Counted from the stretch's first letter, positions 26,047 to 34,494 are shown. The stretch is 64,000 nucleotides of DNA from Streptomyces sp. PCS3-D2 (GCF_000612545.2 NZ_CP097800.1:2167001-2231000), one strand, 5' to 3'. The notes: generated by a model from the sequence alone, not told the origin. Program-made: numbers and translations.

Positions 26047-27122
26047 GCCTTGACCCACTGCTCACGGTTCTTGGCGATGGTCTCCGGTGCCACGTTCTCC
26101 GGCTTGTCGACCACCACGCCGTGCTTGGTGAACAGCTCCGGCAGCGCGGCGTCCTTGGTCACGGGGTTCACGAACATCTGGAGCGGCATGTCCTCCTGGA
26201 ACTTCTTGCTGATCAGGAAGTCCACGAGGGCCTTGCCGCCCTCCTCGTTCTTCGCGCCCTTGAGCAGGCCCGCGAACTCGGTCTGGCGGAAGCAGGTGCC
26301 GGTGGCGACGCCTGTGGGGGCCTCGGCCGGCTGCGGCTCGCCGTACAGCACCTCGACCGGCGGGCTGGAGGCGTAGGAGACGACCAGGGGGCGGTCGCCC
26401 TTGGCCTTCTTACCGCCCGCGGATCCGGAGAAGCGCTCGTTGTAGGCCTGCTCCCAGCCGTCGACGACCTCGACGCCGTTGGCCTTCAGCTTGCTCCAGT
26501 AGTCCTGCCAGCCCTCCTCGCCGTACTTGCCGACGGAGGCGAGCATGAATCCGAGGCCGGGAGAGGACGTCGCGGCGTTTTCGACCACCAGCAGGTTCTT
26601 GTACTCGGGCTTGGTCAGGTCGTCGAGCGTCTGCGGCGGGGCGATCTTCTTGTCGGCGAAGTAGGCCTTGTCGTAGTTGACGCAGATGTCGCCGGTGTCG
26701 ACCGGGGTGACCCGGTGCTCGCTGTCGAGCACGTACTCGGGCTTCACGTCGGCCAGGCCCTTGGCCTCGTACGGGGTGAAGATGCCGTTGTCGAGGGCAC
26801 GCGAGAGCAGGGTGTTGTCGACGCCGAAGAAGACGTCGCCGCGGGGGGAGCCCTTGGTGAGGATCTCCTGGTTCAGGGCGGCGCCGGCGTCACCGGACTT
26901 CAGCACCTTGACGGTGTAACCGCTCTGCTGCTCGAACTCCTTGAGGACCGACTCGGTCACGTTGAAGGAGTCGTGGGAGACGAGCGTGACGGTCTTGGAC
27001 TTCGGGGCGTCGCTGGTGCCCGCGACCTTGTCCTTGGCGTCGCCGCCGCCGCAGGCGCTGAGCGTGGTGACGCCCAGCGCGGCCGCGAGCGCAGCGCCCG
27101 CGATCTTCCTGGTGGTGCTCAC
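26022..27122 (-). CDS. thiB: Thiamine-type ABC transporter substrate-binding lipoprotein
   Basis: Binding protein of 366 residues. The Sec-type signal peptide VSTTRKIAGAALAAALGVTT ends in lipobox LSAC followed by GGG, so it is a membrane-anchored lipoprotein. The mature domain begins KTVTLVSHDSFNVTESVLKE and contains DVFFGVDNTLLSRAL and SYASSPPVEVLY, typical of ThiB/TbpA. The GTG at 27122 has GGAGG eight bases upstream. That site lies in a small hairpin, below a longer hairpin and a TPP aptamer, so expression should fall when thiamine pyrophosphate is plentiful. It would capture thiamine or its phosphates outside the cell. Confidence 0.88.
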   Translation of the reverse strand: MSTTRKIAGAALAAALGVTTLSACGGGDAKDKVAGTSDAPKSKTVTLVSHDSFNVTESVLKEFEQQSGYTVKVLKSGDAGAALNQEILTKGSPRGDVFFGVDNTLLSRALDNGIFTPYEAKGLADVKPEYVLDSEHRVTPVDTGDICVNYDKAYFADKKIAPPQTLDDLTKPEYKNLLVVENAATSSPGLGFMLASVGKYGEEGWQDYWSKLKANGVEVVDGWEQAYNERFSGSAGGKKAKGDRPLVVSYASSPPVEVLYGEPQPAEAPTGVATGTCFRQTEFAGLLKGAKNEEGGKALVDFLISKKFQEDMPLQMFVNPVTKDAALPELFTKHGVVVDKPENVAPETIAKNREQWVKAWTALVVK

Positions 27123-27130
27123 TGGTGATT

Positions 27131-27149
27131 CCTCCTGGGATGACCAGGA
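27131..27149 (-). promoter_or_regulatory. Hairpin covering the thiB ribosome-binding site
   Basis: On the minus strand TCCTGG and CCAGGA pair around a five-base loop (TCATC). The 3' arm overlaps the AGGAGG that serves the thiB GTG. It may be the translational part of the riboswitch expression platform. Confidence 0.5.
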
Positions 27150-27158
27150 GAAGACGCG

Positions 27159-27199
27159 GCCCTGCCCGGCGCTCTGTGGGAGCGGACGCCGGGCAGGGC
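27159..27199 (-). promoter_or_regulatory. Long leader hairpin between TPP aptamer and thiB
   Basis: GCCCTGCCCGGCG and CGCCGGGCAGGGC form a perfect 13-bp stem with a 15-base loop, 23 bases downstream of the aptamer. There is no U-run. It resembles a Streptomyces terminator and could stop transcription when TPP is bound, or act as an insulating stem. Confidence 0.6.
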
Positions 27200-27221
27200 G
27201 CAACAGCTTGAGTGGTGACCG

Positions 27222-27312
27222 AACTTCCTACCCCGAATGACCGGGGCGAGGTTCAGAGGGTCTGCGGATGACGGATACCGCACTCTCAGCGCTGTGGCGC
27301 TCCCCTGTCGGA
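27222..27312 (-). promoter_or_regulatory. TPP riboswitch (THI element)
   Basis: On the minus strand the conserved TPP aptamer pieces occur in order: ACAGGGGAGC, GCTGAGAGTGCGG, CCGCAGACCCTCTGAACCT, then ATTCGGGGTAGGAAG. GCTGAGA and CTGAACCT are the invariant pyrimidine-sensing segments, and CCGC/GCGG close the P3-like stem. It lies about 100 bases upstream of the thiB start and governs thiBPQ. The identification is by eye against the known consensus. Confidence 0.9.
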
Positions 27313-27324
27313 ATATGCAATTGG

Positions 27325-27352
27325 TTCGGCCACAGGGTACCCCGTGGCCGAA
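27325..27352 (-). terminator. Terminator of rlmN
   Basis: TTCGGCCAC / GTGGCCGAA with GGGTACCC in the centre forms a 28-base palindrome with one A/C mismatch. It lies 22 bases after the rlmN stop and immediately before the TPP aptamer, so the thi promoter must lie within or just after it. No good promoter match is visible there. Confidence 0.65.
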
Positions 27353-27374
27353 TGGGACCGGTCAGAAGCGGACG

Positions 27375-28490
27375 TCAGCGCTCCGAAGCGGCCAGCTGGC
27401 CGCACGCGCCATCGATCTCCTGGCCCCGGGTGTCCCGTACGGTCACGGGCACGCCGTGGCGGGCGATGGCCTCCACGAAAGCCTTCTCGTCCTCGGGCCG
27501 CGAGGCGGTCCACTTGGATCCGGGGGTCGGGTTCAGCGGGATCAGGTTGACGTGCACGCGCTTGCCCTTGAGCAGCCGTCCCAGCAGGTCACCGCGCCAG
27601 GCCTGGTCGTTGATGTCGCGGATCAGGGCGTACTCGATCGAGATCCGGCGGCTGGACTTCTCGGCGTACTCCCAGGCCGCGTCGAGGACCTCGCGGACCT
27701 TCCAGCGGGTGTTCACCGGGACCAGGGTGTCGCGCAGCTCGTCGTCCGGCGCGTGCAGCGAGACCGCGAGGCGGCACTTGAAGCCCTCGTCGGCGAACCG
27801 CAGCATGGCCGGGACCAGGCCGACCGTGGAGACCGTGATGCCGCGCTGGGACAGACCGAGGCCGTCGGGCTCCGGGTCCGTGAGCCGGCGGATGGCGCCG
27901 ACGACGCGGTTGTAGTTGGCCAGGGGCTCGCCCATGCCCATGAAGACGATGTTCGACAGCCGGGCGGGGCCGCCGGGCACCTCGCCGTCGCGCAGGGCGC
28001 GCATGCCGTCGACGATCTGGTGCACGATCTCGGCGGTGGAGAGGTTGCGGTCCAGACCAGCCTGGCCGGTGGCGCAGAACGGACAGTTCATGCCGCAGCC
28101 GGCCTGCGAGGAGATGCACATGGTGACCCGGTCGGGATAGCGCATCAGCACGGACTCGACGAGTGTGCCGTCGTGCAGCTTCCACAGGGTCTTGCGGGTG
28201 GTGTCGTCGTCGCAGCTGATGTGCCGGATGACGCTCATCAGGTCCGGGAGGAGCTCCTGCTGGAGCTTGGTCCGGGAGCCGGCGGGGATGTCCGTCCACT
28301 CGGCCGGGTCGTGCGCGTAGCGGGCGAAGTAGTGCTGGGAGAGCTGCTTGGCCCGGAAGGGCTTCTCGCCGATGGCGGCGACCGCTTCGCGGCGCTCGGC
28401 CGGGGTCATGTCGGCGAGGTGCCGGGGCGGCTTCTTGGCCCCGCGGGGAGCGACGAAGGTGAGCTCACCCGGAGCGGGACGGGGGGCCAT
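27375..28490 (-). CDS. rlmN: 23S rRNA/tRNA adenine C2 methyltransferase RlmN
   Basis: Radical SAM enzyme of 371 residues. The CxxxCxxC cluster motif reads [16 protein letters not shown] (about residues 128-143). [12 protein letters not shown] is the RlmN-specific segment, and a conserved C-terminal cysteine ([11 protein letters not shown]) carries the methyl group in the two-cysteine mechanism. It methylates A2503 of 23S rRNA and A37 in some tRNAs. The ATG at 28490 is followed by the N-terminus [12 protein letters not shown]. It lies 132 bases downstream of cdsA with a perfect hairpin between. Length and motifs are normal. Confidence 0.95.
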   Translation of the reverse strand: MAPRPAPGELTFVAPRGAKKPPRHLADMTPAERREAVAAIGEKPFRAKQLSQHYFARYAHDPAEWTDIPAGSRTKLQQELLPDLMSVIRHISCDDDTTRKTLWKLHDGTLVESVLMRYPDRVTMCISSQAGCGMNCPFCATGQAGLDRNLSTAEIVHQIVDGMRALRDGEVPGGPARLSNIVFMGMGEPLANYNRVVGAIRRLTDPEPDGLGLSQRGITVSTVGLVPAMLRFADEGFKCRLAVSLHAPDDELRDTLVPVNTRWKVREVLDAAWEYAEKSSRRISIEYALIRDINDQAWRGDLLGRLLKGKRVHVNLIPLNPTPGSKWTASRPEDEKAFVEAIARHGVPVTVRDTRGQEIDGACGQLAASER

Positions 28491-28569
28491 GCGGTACTCC
28501 TCAGTACGACGAGGTGGGGGTCACCCCGCGCGTGCAGGGCCGGTCCGCGGCTCGGCCGCTGGACGGAAA

Positions 28570-28597
28570 GGGCGCGCCGCGTACACGCGGCGCGCCC
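28570..28597 (-). terminator. Perfect hairpin between cdsA and rlmN
   Basis: GGGCGCGCCGCGT and ACGCGGCGCGCCC pair completely with AC at the tip, in a 28-base palindrome. It starts 25 bases after the cdsA stop. A Streptomyces-type terminator without a T-run; it probably separates cdsA from rlmN. Confidence 0.75.
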
Positions 28598-28622
28598 TCC
28601 AGGATAACCCGACCGGGACCGG

Positions 28623-29699
28623 TCAGCCGGTGCCGACGAAAGCAGCCAGCAGCAGCCACACCACCGGTGCGGTGGGCAGCAGCGAGTCCAGCCGGTCCAT
28701 GATGCCGCCGTGCCCCGGCAGCAGGGTGCCCATGTCCTTGATGCCAAGGTCCCTCTTGATCATCGACTCGCCCAGGTCGCCCAGGGTGGCGCTGACCGCG
28801 ACCGCGAGGCCGAGCAGCAGGCCCTGCCACCAGGCTCCGCCGTCGATCAGGAACTCCATGCAGAGCGCGCCGGCGGCCATGGCGAAGGCCACCGCGCCGA
28901 ACAGTCCCTCGCGGGTCTTCCCGGGGCTGATGCGCGGCGCGAGCTTGGTCTTCCCGAAGCGCCAGCCGACCGCGTAGGCCCCGGTGTCGCTGACCACGGT
29001 CAGGAGCAGGAAGGTGATCACGCGCTGCGGCCCGTCGTCTGCGGTGAGCAGCATCGCGACGAAGGTGGCCAGGAAGGGCACGTAGAAGGCCGCGAAGGCG
29101 CCCGCCGTGACGTCCTTGAGGTAGTCCTCGGGGGGGTCGGTCATCCGCCAGACCAGGACGGCCAGCACGGTCAGCGCCATGGCCACCCAGGCGCCCTCGG
29201 CCCCCCGGACGTATCCGGCGATGACCATGGCCGCGCCGCCGACGGCGAGCGGGACCAGAGGGGCCTTGATGCCCTTCTTCTCCTGCAGCCGGGAGGTGAG
29301 CTCCCACAGGCCGACGACGACCGCGACGACGATCACGCCGACGAAGACGGCCTTGACGATCAGGAGCGAGGCGAAGATCACCGCGCCGAGACCGACGCCC
29401 ACCCCTATCGCGGCACGCAGATCCCGCCCCGCGCGCTTCTTCTGCGGCGGAGGGGAGGAGTCCTGCGGGTGCTCGGCATGCGGAGGCGGGGGGCTGGGCA
29501 TGGGCTCCTGCGGCGGCGTATCGGCGCGGAAGAGGGAGCCGCCGTCCGGGGCGGCCCCCCGACCGCGTGCTTCCCGGTCGTCGAAGTCACGGCCGGCGGC
29601 ATCGGGCACGATGGGCATGGGCCGAGTGTGCGGGCCCACCTGCGCATCGTATGCGGGACCCGCCGGAACCGGCTCCGGCTGCCAGGAAGAGTCGTTCAT
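28623..29699 (-). CDS. cdsA: Phosphatidate cytidylyltransferase CdsA
   Basis: Membrane enzyme of 358 residues with seven to eight hydrophobic segments. The C-terminal signature SATLGDLGESMIKRDLGIKD followed by HGGIMDRLDS is diagnostic for CDP-diglyceride synthases. It converts phosphatidic acid and CTP to CDP-diacylglycerol at the start of phospholipid synthesis. The first 95 residues are a hydrophilic, proline-rich extension absent from short homologues. The ATG at 29699 overlaps the frr stop (ATGA), so cdsA is translated with frr. The frr-cdsA order matches other actinobacteria. Confidence 0.93.
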   Translation of the reverse strand: MNDSSWQPEPVPAGPAYDAQVGPHTRPMPIVPDAAGRDFDDREARGRGAAPDGGSLFRADTPPQEPMPSPPPPHAEHPQDSSPPPQKKRAGRDLRAAIGVGVGLGAVIFASLLIVKAVFVGVIVVAVVVGLWELTSRLQEKKGIKAPLVPLAVGGAAMVIAGYVRGAEGAWVAMALTVLAVLVWRMTDPPEDYLKDVTAGAFAAFYVPFLATFVAMLLTADDGPQRVITFLLLTVVSDTGAYAVGWRFGKTKLAPRISPGKTREGLFGAVAFAMAAGALCMEFLIDGGAWWQGLLLGLAVAVSATLGDLGESMIKRDLGIKDMGTLLPGHGGIMDRLDSLLPTAPVVWLLLAAFVGTG

Positions 29700-30256
29700 C
29701 AGACTTCGAGGAGCTCGGCTTCCTTGTGCTTGAGGAGCTCGTCCACCTGCGCGACGTACTTCGCGGTGGTGTCGTCGAGCTCCTTCTCCGCGCGACGGAC
29801 CTCGTCCTCGCCCGCCTCCTTGTCCTTGACGAGCTTGTCGAGGGCGTCCTTCGCCTTGCGGCGGACGGAGCGGATGGAGACCTTGGAGTCCTCGGCCTTG
29901 TTCTTGGCGACCTTGATGTACTCCTTGCGGCGCTCCCCGGTCAGCTCGGGGAAGGTCACCCGGATGATGCGGCCGTCGTTGCTCGGGTTGACACCGAGGT
30001 CGGAGTCGCGGATGGCCTGCTCGATGTTGCGCAGCGCGGACGCGTCGAACGGCGTCACGATGGCCATGCGCGGCTCGGGAACCGCGAAGGAGGCGAGCTG
30101 GTTGATGGGCGTGATGGCGCCGTAGTAGTCGGCGACGATCTTGTTGAACATCGCCGGGTGCGCACGGCCGGTGCGGATCGCGGCGAAGTCCTCCTTCGCG
30201 ACGACGACGGCCTTCTCCATCTTCTCCTCGGCCTCGAGGAGGATTTCTTCGATCAC
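29699..30256 (-). CDS. frr: Ribosome recycling factor
   Basis: Protein of 185 residues, the exact family length. It starts [20 protein letters not shown], includes [20 protein letters not shown], and ends in a long coiled-coil helix ([15 protein letters not shown]). With EF-G it splits the post-termination ribosome. The GTG at 30256 has AGGAG six bases upstream; an in-frame ATG at 30271 would add five residues. It overlaps cdsA by ATGA and follows pyrH by 82 bases, which contain a modest hairpin at 30298-30320. Confidence 0.95.
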   Translation of the reverse strand: MIEEILLEAEEKMEKAVVVAKEDFAAIRTGRAHPAMFNKIVADYYGAITPINQLASFAVPEPRMAIVTPFDASALRNIEQAIRDSDLGVNPSNDGRIIRVTFPELTGERRKEYIKVAKNKAEDSKVSIRSVRRKAKDALDKLVKDKEAGEDEVRRAEKELDDTTAKYVAQVDELLKHKEAELLEV

Positions 30257-30297
30257 CACGTGCTCCTGCATGTCTTGAATGGATGGTTCAGGCGGGC

Positions 30298-30320
30298 GGG
30301 CGGGCCGGTTCGGGCCGCCC
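30298..30320 (-). terminator. Hairpin between pyrH and frr
   Basis: GGGCGGGCC and GGGCCGCCC pair with one mismatch around a five-base loop, 18 bases after the pyrH stop. It may attenuate read-through into frr. Confidence 0.35.
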
Positions 30321-30338
30321 GGACCAGCAGCGAACTGC

Positions 30339-31118
30339 TCAGGCCCGGGTCTCTTCGTCGCTGACGAGCGTGCCGATCTTCTCACCCTTGACGGCGCGGG
30401 CGATATTGCCCTCGGCGAGCAGCTCGAAGACGAGGATGGGCAGCTTGTTGTCACGGCAGAGGGTGATCGCGGTGGCGTCGGCGACCTTGAGGTCGCGCGA
30501 GAGGACCTCGCCGTACTCCAGCGCGTCGAACTTCACCGCGTCCGGGTTCTTCTTCGGGTCGGAGTCGTAGACCCCGTCGACGCCGTTCTTGCCCATGAGG
30601 AGGGCCTCGGCATCGATCTCCAGGGCGCGCTGGGCGGCCGTGGTGTCGGTGGAGAAGTAGGGCATGCCCATGCCGGCGCCGAAGATGACGACACGGCCCT
30701 TCTCCAGGTGGCGCACGGCGCGCAGCGGGATGTACGGCTCCGCGACCTGCCCCATGGTGATGGCGGTCTGAACGCGGGAGTCGATGCCCTCCTTCTCCAG
30801 GAAGTCCTGGAGCGCGAGGCAGTTCATGACCGTGCCGAGCATGCCCATGTAGTCGGACCGGGCCCGGTCCATGCCGCGCTGCTGGAGCTCGGCGCCTCGG
30901 AAGAAATTGCCGCCGCCGATCACGACGGCGATCTCCGCGCCGTCGCGGACCACCGCGGCGATCTCACGCGCGATGGCGTGGACGACGTCGGGGTCGACGC
31001 CCAGTCCTCCGCCACCGGAGAAGGCCTCGCCCGACAGCTTCAGCATGAAGCGGCGGCCCTTCTTGAACTGGTCGCTCTTGTCGTCGGATGCGGTGTGGGG
31101 GTCCACGCCCTGATTCAT
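30339..31118 (-). CDS. pyrH: UMP kinase
   Basis: Hexameric UMP kinase of the amino-acid-kinase family, 259 residues. It has [54 protein letters not shown] and [20 protein letters not shown], all standard motifs. It phosphorylates UMP with ATP in pyrimidine nucleotide synthesis. The ATG at 31118 is preceded by GAGGAG; an in-frame ATG at 31136 (MHEEIS) is less well placed. It lies between tsf and frr as in other actinobacteria, with a hairpin between tsf and pyrH. Confidence 0.95.
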   Translation of the reverse strand: MNQGVDPHTASDDKSDQFKKGRRFMLKLSGEAFSGGGGLGVDPDVVHAIAREIAAVVRDGAEIAVVIGGGNFFRGAELQQRGMDRARSDYMGMLGTVMNCLALQDFLEKEGIDSRVQTAITMGQVAEPYIPLRAVRHLEKGRVVIFGAGMGMPYFSTDTTAAQRALEIDAEALLMGKNGVDGVYDSDPKKNPDAVKFDALEYGEVLSRDLKVADATAITLCRDNKLPILVFELLAEGNIARAVKGEKIGTLVSDEETRA

Positions 31119-31145
31119 GGAGATCTCCTCGTGCACATACGAAGA

Positions 31146-31192
31146 AGGCCATTGCCGGTGGGTCCTCGCGGTTCCCTCTACGGCAATGGCCT
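31146..31192 (-). terminator. Hairpin between tsf and pyrH
   Basis: AGGCCATTGCCG and CGGCAATGGCCT are perfect 12-bp complements around a 23-base loop, from 88 to 134 bases after the tsf stop and close to the pyrH start. Likely terminator or attenuator limiting read-through from the abundant rpsB-tsf message. Confidence 0.65.
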
Positions 31193-31280
31193 CCTCGTCA
31201 GATCTGCGGTCGTCTCGCGCAAGCGCGGACGACTGCTTCAGACCCTACCGGGGTCCGGTGTCCGTCGCGTACGGACGGAC

Positions 31281-32117
31281 TCAGATGCCGACCTTGATGC
31301 GGGTGAAGCGCTTCAGGGTGACACCGGCCTCGTCCAGAACCTTCTGGACGGACTTCTTGTTGTCCAGGGCGTAGGCCTGGCCGAGCAGCGTGGCGTCCTT
31401 GAAGAAGCCGTTGACGCGACCCTCGACGATCTTCGCGATGGCAGCCTCGGGCTTGCCCTCCGCGCGGGTGACCTCTTCGGCGATGCGACGCTCGGACTCG
31501 ACCTTGTCGGCCGGGACGTCCTCGGCGGACAGCCACTGCGGGGCGAACGCGGCGATGTGCTGCGCGATGCCGCGGGCGACCTCGGCGTTCTCCTTGTCGA
31601 GCTCGACCAGGACGCCGATCTGGAACGGCAGGTCGGGCATCGTGCGGTGCATGTACGCGGTCACGTAGCCGCCGGTGAACTGCGCGAAGCGGTCCAGGAC
31701 GATCTTCTCGCCGAGGTTGGCGTTGGCCTCGTCGACGAAAGCGGTGACGGTCTTGCCGGGCTCGATCTCGGAGGCGAGCAGCGCCTCGATGTCGGCCGGG
31801 GAGGTCGCGGCGACGTGCGCGGCCAGCTGGTTGGCGACGGCCAGGAACTTCTCGCCCTTGGCGACGAAGTCGGTCTCGCACTTCAGCTCGACGATGACAC
31901 CCGAGGTGTTGTCGTCGGCGATGAGGGAGACGACGGCACCGTTCTCGGCAGAACGGCCCTCGCGCTTGGCGACGCCCTTCTGGCCCTTGATGCGGAGGGC
32001 TTCCTGGGCCTTCTCGACGTCACCGTCGGCGTCCACGAGCGCGTTCTTGCAGTCCAGCATGCCGGCGCCGGTGAGCTCGCGGAGCTTCTTGACGTCAGCG
32101 GCGGTGTAGTTCGCCAT
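31281..32117 (-). CDS. tsf: Elongation factor Ts
   Basis: Protein of 278 residues. It begins MANYTAADVKKLRELTGAGM and includes MLDCKNALVDADGDVEKA and IVELKCETDFVAKGEKF, the classic EF-Ts signatures (UBA-like domain then core). It exchanges GDP for GTP on EF-Tu. The start is at 32117, 135 bases downstream of rpsB. The intervening DNA has a long hairpin (32159-32199) and the palindrome CGTAGATCTACG at 32142. Length and order are as expected. Confidence 0.96.
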   Translation of the reverse strand: MANYTAADVKKLRELTGAGMLDCKNALVDADGDVEKAQEALRIKGQKGVAKREGRSAENGAVVSLIADDNTSGVIVELKCETDFVAKGEKFLAVANQLAAHVAATSPADIEALLASEIEPGKTVTAFVDEANANLGEKIVLDRFAQFTGGYVTAYMHRTMPDLPFQIGVLVELDKENAEVARGIAQHIAAFAPQWLSAEDVPADKVESERRIAEEVTRAEGKPEAAIAKIVEGRVNGFFKDATLLGQAYALDNKKSVQKVLDEAGVTLKRFTRIKVGI

Positions 32118-32158
32118 GAGTCTGTGATTCTCTCTCGAAGTCGTAGATCTACGGGTGA

Positions 32159-32199
32159 ACGGCGGAGGCGCCGCGCTCGTGGCGCGGCTCCCCCGCCGT
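32159..32199 (-). terminator. Long hairpin between rpsB and tsf
   Basis: ACGGCGGAGGCGCCGCGC and GCGCGGCTCCCCCGCCGT form an 18-bp stem with two mismatches and a five-base loop. It starts 53 bases after the rpsB stop and ends about 40 bases before tsf. Probably an attenuator setting the S2 to EF-Ts ratio. Confidence 0.65.
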
Positions 32200-32252
32200 C
32201 ATCGTCCGTGCTGTGAGTGCCCGACGCGTGAACGCCGGGCGCTCTCAGTGGG

Positions 32253-33116
32253 TCAGGCCTGCTCGGCGTCGGCGGCCGGGGCGTCGGCAGCCGGGGCCTC
32301 GGCGGCCGGGGCGGCCTCAGCTGCGTCGTCGGCCTTCTTGTCACCCTCGAGCAGGTCGCGCTCCCACTCGGCGAGCGGCTCGGCGGCGGCCTTCTCGCCC
32401 GGCTTCGAGTCGCCGGTCGCAGCGCCGGAACGGGCGATGAGGCCCTCGGCGACGGCGTCGGCGATCACGCGGGTGAGCAGGGTGACGGAACGGATCGCGT
32501 CGTCGTTGCCCGGGATCTTGTAGTCGACCTCGTCGGGGTCGCAGTTGGTGTCGAGGATCGCGACGACCGGGATGTGCAGCTTGCGCGCCTCACCGACGGC
32601 GATGTGCTCCTTCTTGGTGTCGACGATCCAGACGGCGCTGGGAACCTTCGACATCTCGCGGATACCACCGAGGGTCTTCTCCAGCTTGGCCTTCTCGCGC
32701 GAGAGGACCAGGAGCTCCTTCTTGGTGAGACCCGAGGCGGCGACGTCCTCGAAGTCGATCGCCTCAAGCTCCTTCAGGCGCTGGAGGCGCTTGTAGACGG
32801 TGGAGAAGTTGGTGAGCATGCCACCCAGCCAGCGCTGGTTGACGTACGGCATGCCGACGCGCGTCGCCTGCTCGGCGATGGCCTCCTGGGCCTGCTTCTT
32901 GGTACCGACGAACATGATGGAGCCGCCGTGCGCGACGGTCTCCTTCACGAACTCGTAGGCGCGGTCGATGTACGACAGCGACTGCAGCAGGTCGATGATG
33001 TAGATGCCGTTGCGCTCCGTGAAGATGAAGCGCTTCATCTTCGGGTTCCAACGGCGGGTCTGGTGACCGAAGTGGACGCCGCTCTCCAGCAGCTCCCGCA
33101 TCGTGACGACGGCCAT
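32253..33116 (-). CDS. rpsB: 30S ribosomal protein S2
   Basis: Protein of 287 residues. It starts [20 protein letters not shown] and contains [29 protein letters not shown] and [20 protein letters not shown], all S2 signatures. The last 40 residues are an alanine/acidic tail (about [18 protein letters not shown]), typical of actinobacterial S2 but longer than in E. coli. The ATG at 33116 has GGAG six bases upstream; the ATG at 33122 would leave no spacing. It heads rpsB-tsf-pyrH-frr-cdsA and is divergent from the M23 peptidase gene. Confidence 0.96.
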   Translation of the reverse strand: MAVVTMRELLESGVHFGHQTRRWNPKMKRFIFTERNGIYIIDLLQSLSYIDRAYEFVKETVAHGGSIMFVGTKKQAQEAIAEQATRVGMPYVNQRWLGGMLTNFSTVYKRLQRLKELEAIDFEDVAASGLTKKELLVLSREKAKLEKTLGGIREMSKVPSAVWIVDTKKEHIAVGEARKLHIPVVAILDTNCDPDEVDYKIPGNDDAIRSVTLLTRVIADAVAEGLIARSGAATGDSKPGEKAAAEPLAEWERDLLEGDKKADDAAEAAPAAEAPAADAPAADAEQA

Positions 33117-33298
33117 GGCCATCTCCTTGGTTTCTCGGTTTGGTTCCTGACGCCCCACCGCGCCCTGCCCCCTTGAGGGGACCGAGAGACGCTGTCACCT
33201 GGCCGTTTCGGGCTGGTGCCGGGGCGTGCGAAGTCGACCCGGTGACCCGGATCGCCACAAGAAGTGTACGGGACCCGGCGGTATGCCGGGTGACGCCG

Positions 33299-33325
33299 TT
33301 GTCCACAGTGCCCGGACCGTCCACA
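33299..33325. other. Two DnaA-box-like 9-mers
   Basis: TTGTCCACA (33299-33307) is a perfect Streptomyces DnaA box and CCGTCCACA (33317-33325) fits its degenerate form. They lie in the same orientation, 18 bp apart, between rpsB and the peptidase gene. An inverted repeat ACCCGGC/GCCGGGT (33273-33291) is adjacent. Two sites do not make an origin. Confidence 0.3.
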
Positions 33326-33367
33326 GGCCGACCCGCCGCCCGGGCGGGTTGCGGGACGCTGCGGTGC

Positions 33368-34213
33368 ATGACGACCCTGCTGCTCAGCCTGCTCCTGGCC
33401 CTGTCCCCGCTCCCGCCGGCCGCCCCCGCGGCCCGCCCGCTGCCCGCGCCGCTGTCGGTGCTGCGCTGGTGGGATCCGCCGCCGACCCCGTACGCGGCCG
33501 GCCACCGCGGGGTGGACCTGGCGGCCCCGGTGGGTGCGCGGCTGCGGGCGGTCACCGCCGGCCGGGTCCACCACGCGGGACAGGTCGCGGGCCGCGGGGT
33601 GCTGTCGCTGGCGCTGCCGGGCGGCCTGCGCACGACCTACGAGCCGGTCCGGCCGCTGGTCGCGGAGGGTGAGCAGGTCACGGCCGGGCAGGTGGTGGCG
33701 GTCCTTACGGAAGGGTCCCACTGTCCTGGGCCGTGCCTGCACTGGGGCCTGCTGGCGGGCGAGGTCTACCTCAACCCGCTGACGCTGCTGTCCCGGCCCA
33801 CGCCACGCCTGCTACCGGGAGCGGGTCCGGGCGGGGGTCCCGGCGGGGGTCCGGTCACGGCCCCGGGAGGTGGCTCGGAAAGGGCTCCATGGGCCGCGGC
33901 CCACGGAGCGGCTCAGCCCCGGACGCCCCGCAGGGCGATGGCCAGGGCCGTCTCCGTGATGACCTCGGGATCCTCGGCGGCGCCCAGCTCGATGCGGCGC
34001 ACGGCCGCGTCCACGACCCCCTGGAGCAGCATCGCGGCCAGCCTCGGCTGCTCCTGTCCCAGGGCGGCCAGCGCCTCGACGATCATCGCGATCAGCCCGC
34101 CGTGCGCGGCGCGGATCTTCTCCCGGGCTCCGGCGTCCAGCTCGCTGGCCGAGATCGCCACGACCGCCCGGTGCCGGCGGTCCCCCACCAGGCCCAGCTG
34201 GCTGCGCACGTAG
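33368..34213 (+). CDS. M23 family peptidase with run-on C-terminus
   Basis: The first 155 residues are a plausible secreted enzyme: a signal peptide (MTTLLLSLLLALSPLPPAAPA) and a LytM domain with GHRGVDLAAPVGARLRAV (the HxxxD zinc ligands) and CLHWGLLAGEVYLNP (HxH-type LHWG ligand). Such enzymes cleave peptidoglycan cross-links. After about 33820 the frame enters a repetitive PGGGPGGG stretch, passes through the convergent terminator at 33884 and runs 300 bases antisense to the TetR gene before stopping at 34213. The expected end is near 33830, so the native stop has probably been lost or shifted. The start and metal site look sound. Confidence 0.7.
   Translation: MTTLLLSLLLALSPLPPAAPAARPLPAPLSVLRWWDPPPTPYAAGHRGVDLAAPVGARLRAVTAGRVHHAGQVAGRGVLSLALPGGLRTTYEPVRPLVAEGEQVTAGQVVAVLTEGSHCPGPCLHWGLLAGEVYLNPLTLLSRPTPRLLPGAGPGGGPGGGPVTAPGGGSERAPWAAAHGAAQPRTPRRAMARAVSVMTSGSSAAPSSMRRTAASTTPWSSIAASLGCSCPRAASASTIIAISPPCAARIFSRAPASSSLAEIATTARCRRSPTRPSWLRT
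33884..33909. terminator. Terminator between peptidase and TetR genes
   Basis: GCTCC-A-TGGGCC and GGCCCA-C-GGAGC pair in a 26-base palindrome with one mismatch. It lies three bases beyond the TetR stop and just after the end of the peptidase domain, the normal place for a two-way terminator. Confidence 0.55.
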
Positions 34214-34494
34214 GCCTCGACCTTCGCCTCCGGCGTGCCGGCCCGCTCCATCGCCGCCTCGATCTCGGCGGCCCACACGGGGAAGTCCACGGCGCACAGC
34301 TCTTCGACCACGGCCGCGCGGGAGCGGAAGTACTCGTACACGGAGGACCGGGCGAGCCCGGTCCGCTCCGCCAGGGCGGGGAAGGTCAGTGCCTCCGTAC
34401 CGCCTTCGGACAGCAGGGAACGCGCGGCGTCCAAGAGGGCGCCGCGCTGCATCGACCGGTGCTCGGCCACGGAGGCCGCTCGAATCCTGGGCAC
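33913..34494 (-). CDS. TetR/AcrR family transcriptional regulator
   Basis: Repressor of 193 residues. The N-terminal helix-turn-helix reads LLDAARSLLSEGGTEALTFPALAERTGLARSSVYEYFRSR (about residues 20-60), followed by an all-helical ligand domain. The GTG at 34494 gives VPRIRAASVAEHRSM. It lies 28 bases downstream of whiG on the same strand and could be co-transcribed with it. No adjacent transporter or enzyme suggests a ligand. Its 3' end is overlapped antisense by the run-on peptidase frame. Confidence 0.88.
   Translation of the reverse strand: MPRIRAASVAEHRSMQRGALLDAARSLLSEGGTEALTFPALAERTGLARSSVYEYFRSRAAVVEELCAVDFPVWAAEIEAAMERAGTPEAKVEAYVRSQLGLVGDRRHRAVVAISASELDAGAREKIRAAHGGLIAMIVEALAALGQEQPRLAAMLLQGVVDAAVRRIELGAAEDPEVITETALAIALRGVRG

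Noticed and set aside
32142-32153. CGTAGATCTACG palindrome upstream of tsf
   Set aside because: Short, within the transcribed leader, and easily arising by chance; mentioned only with tsf.
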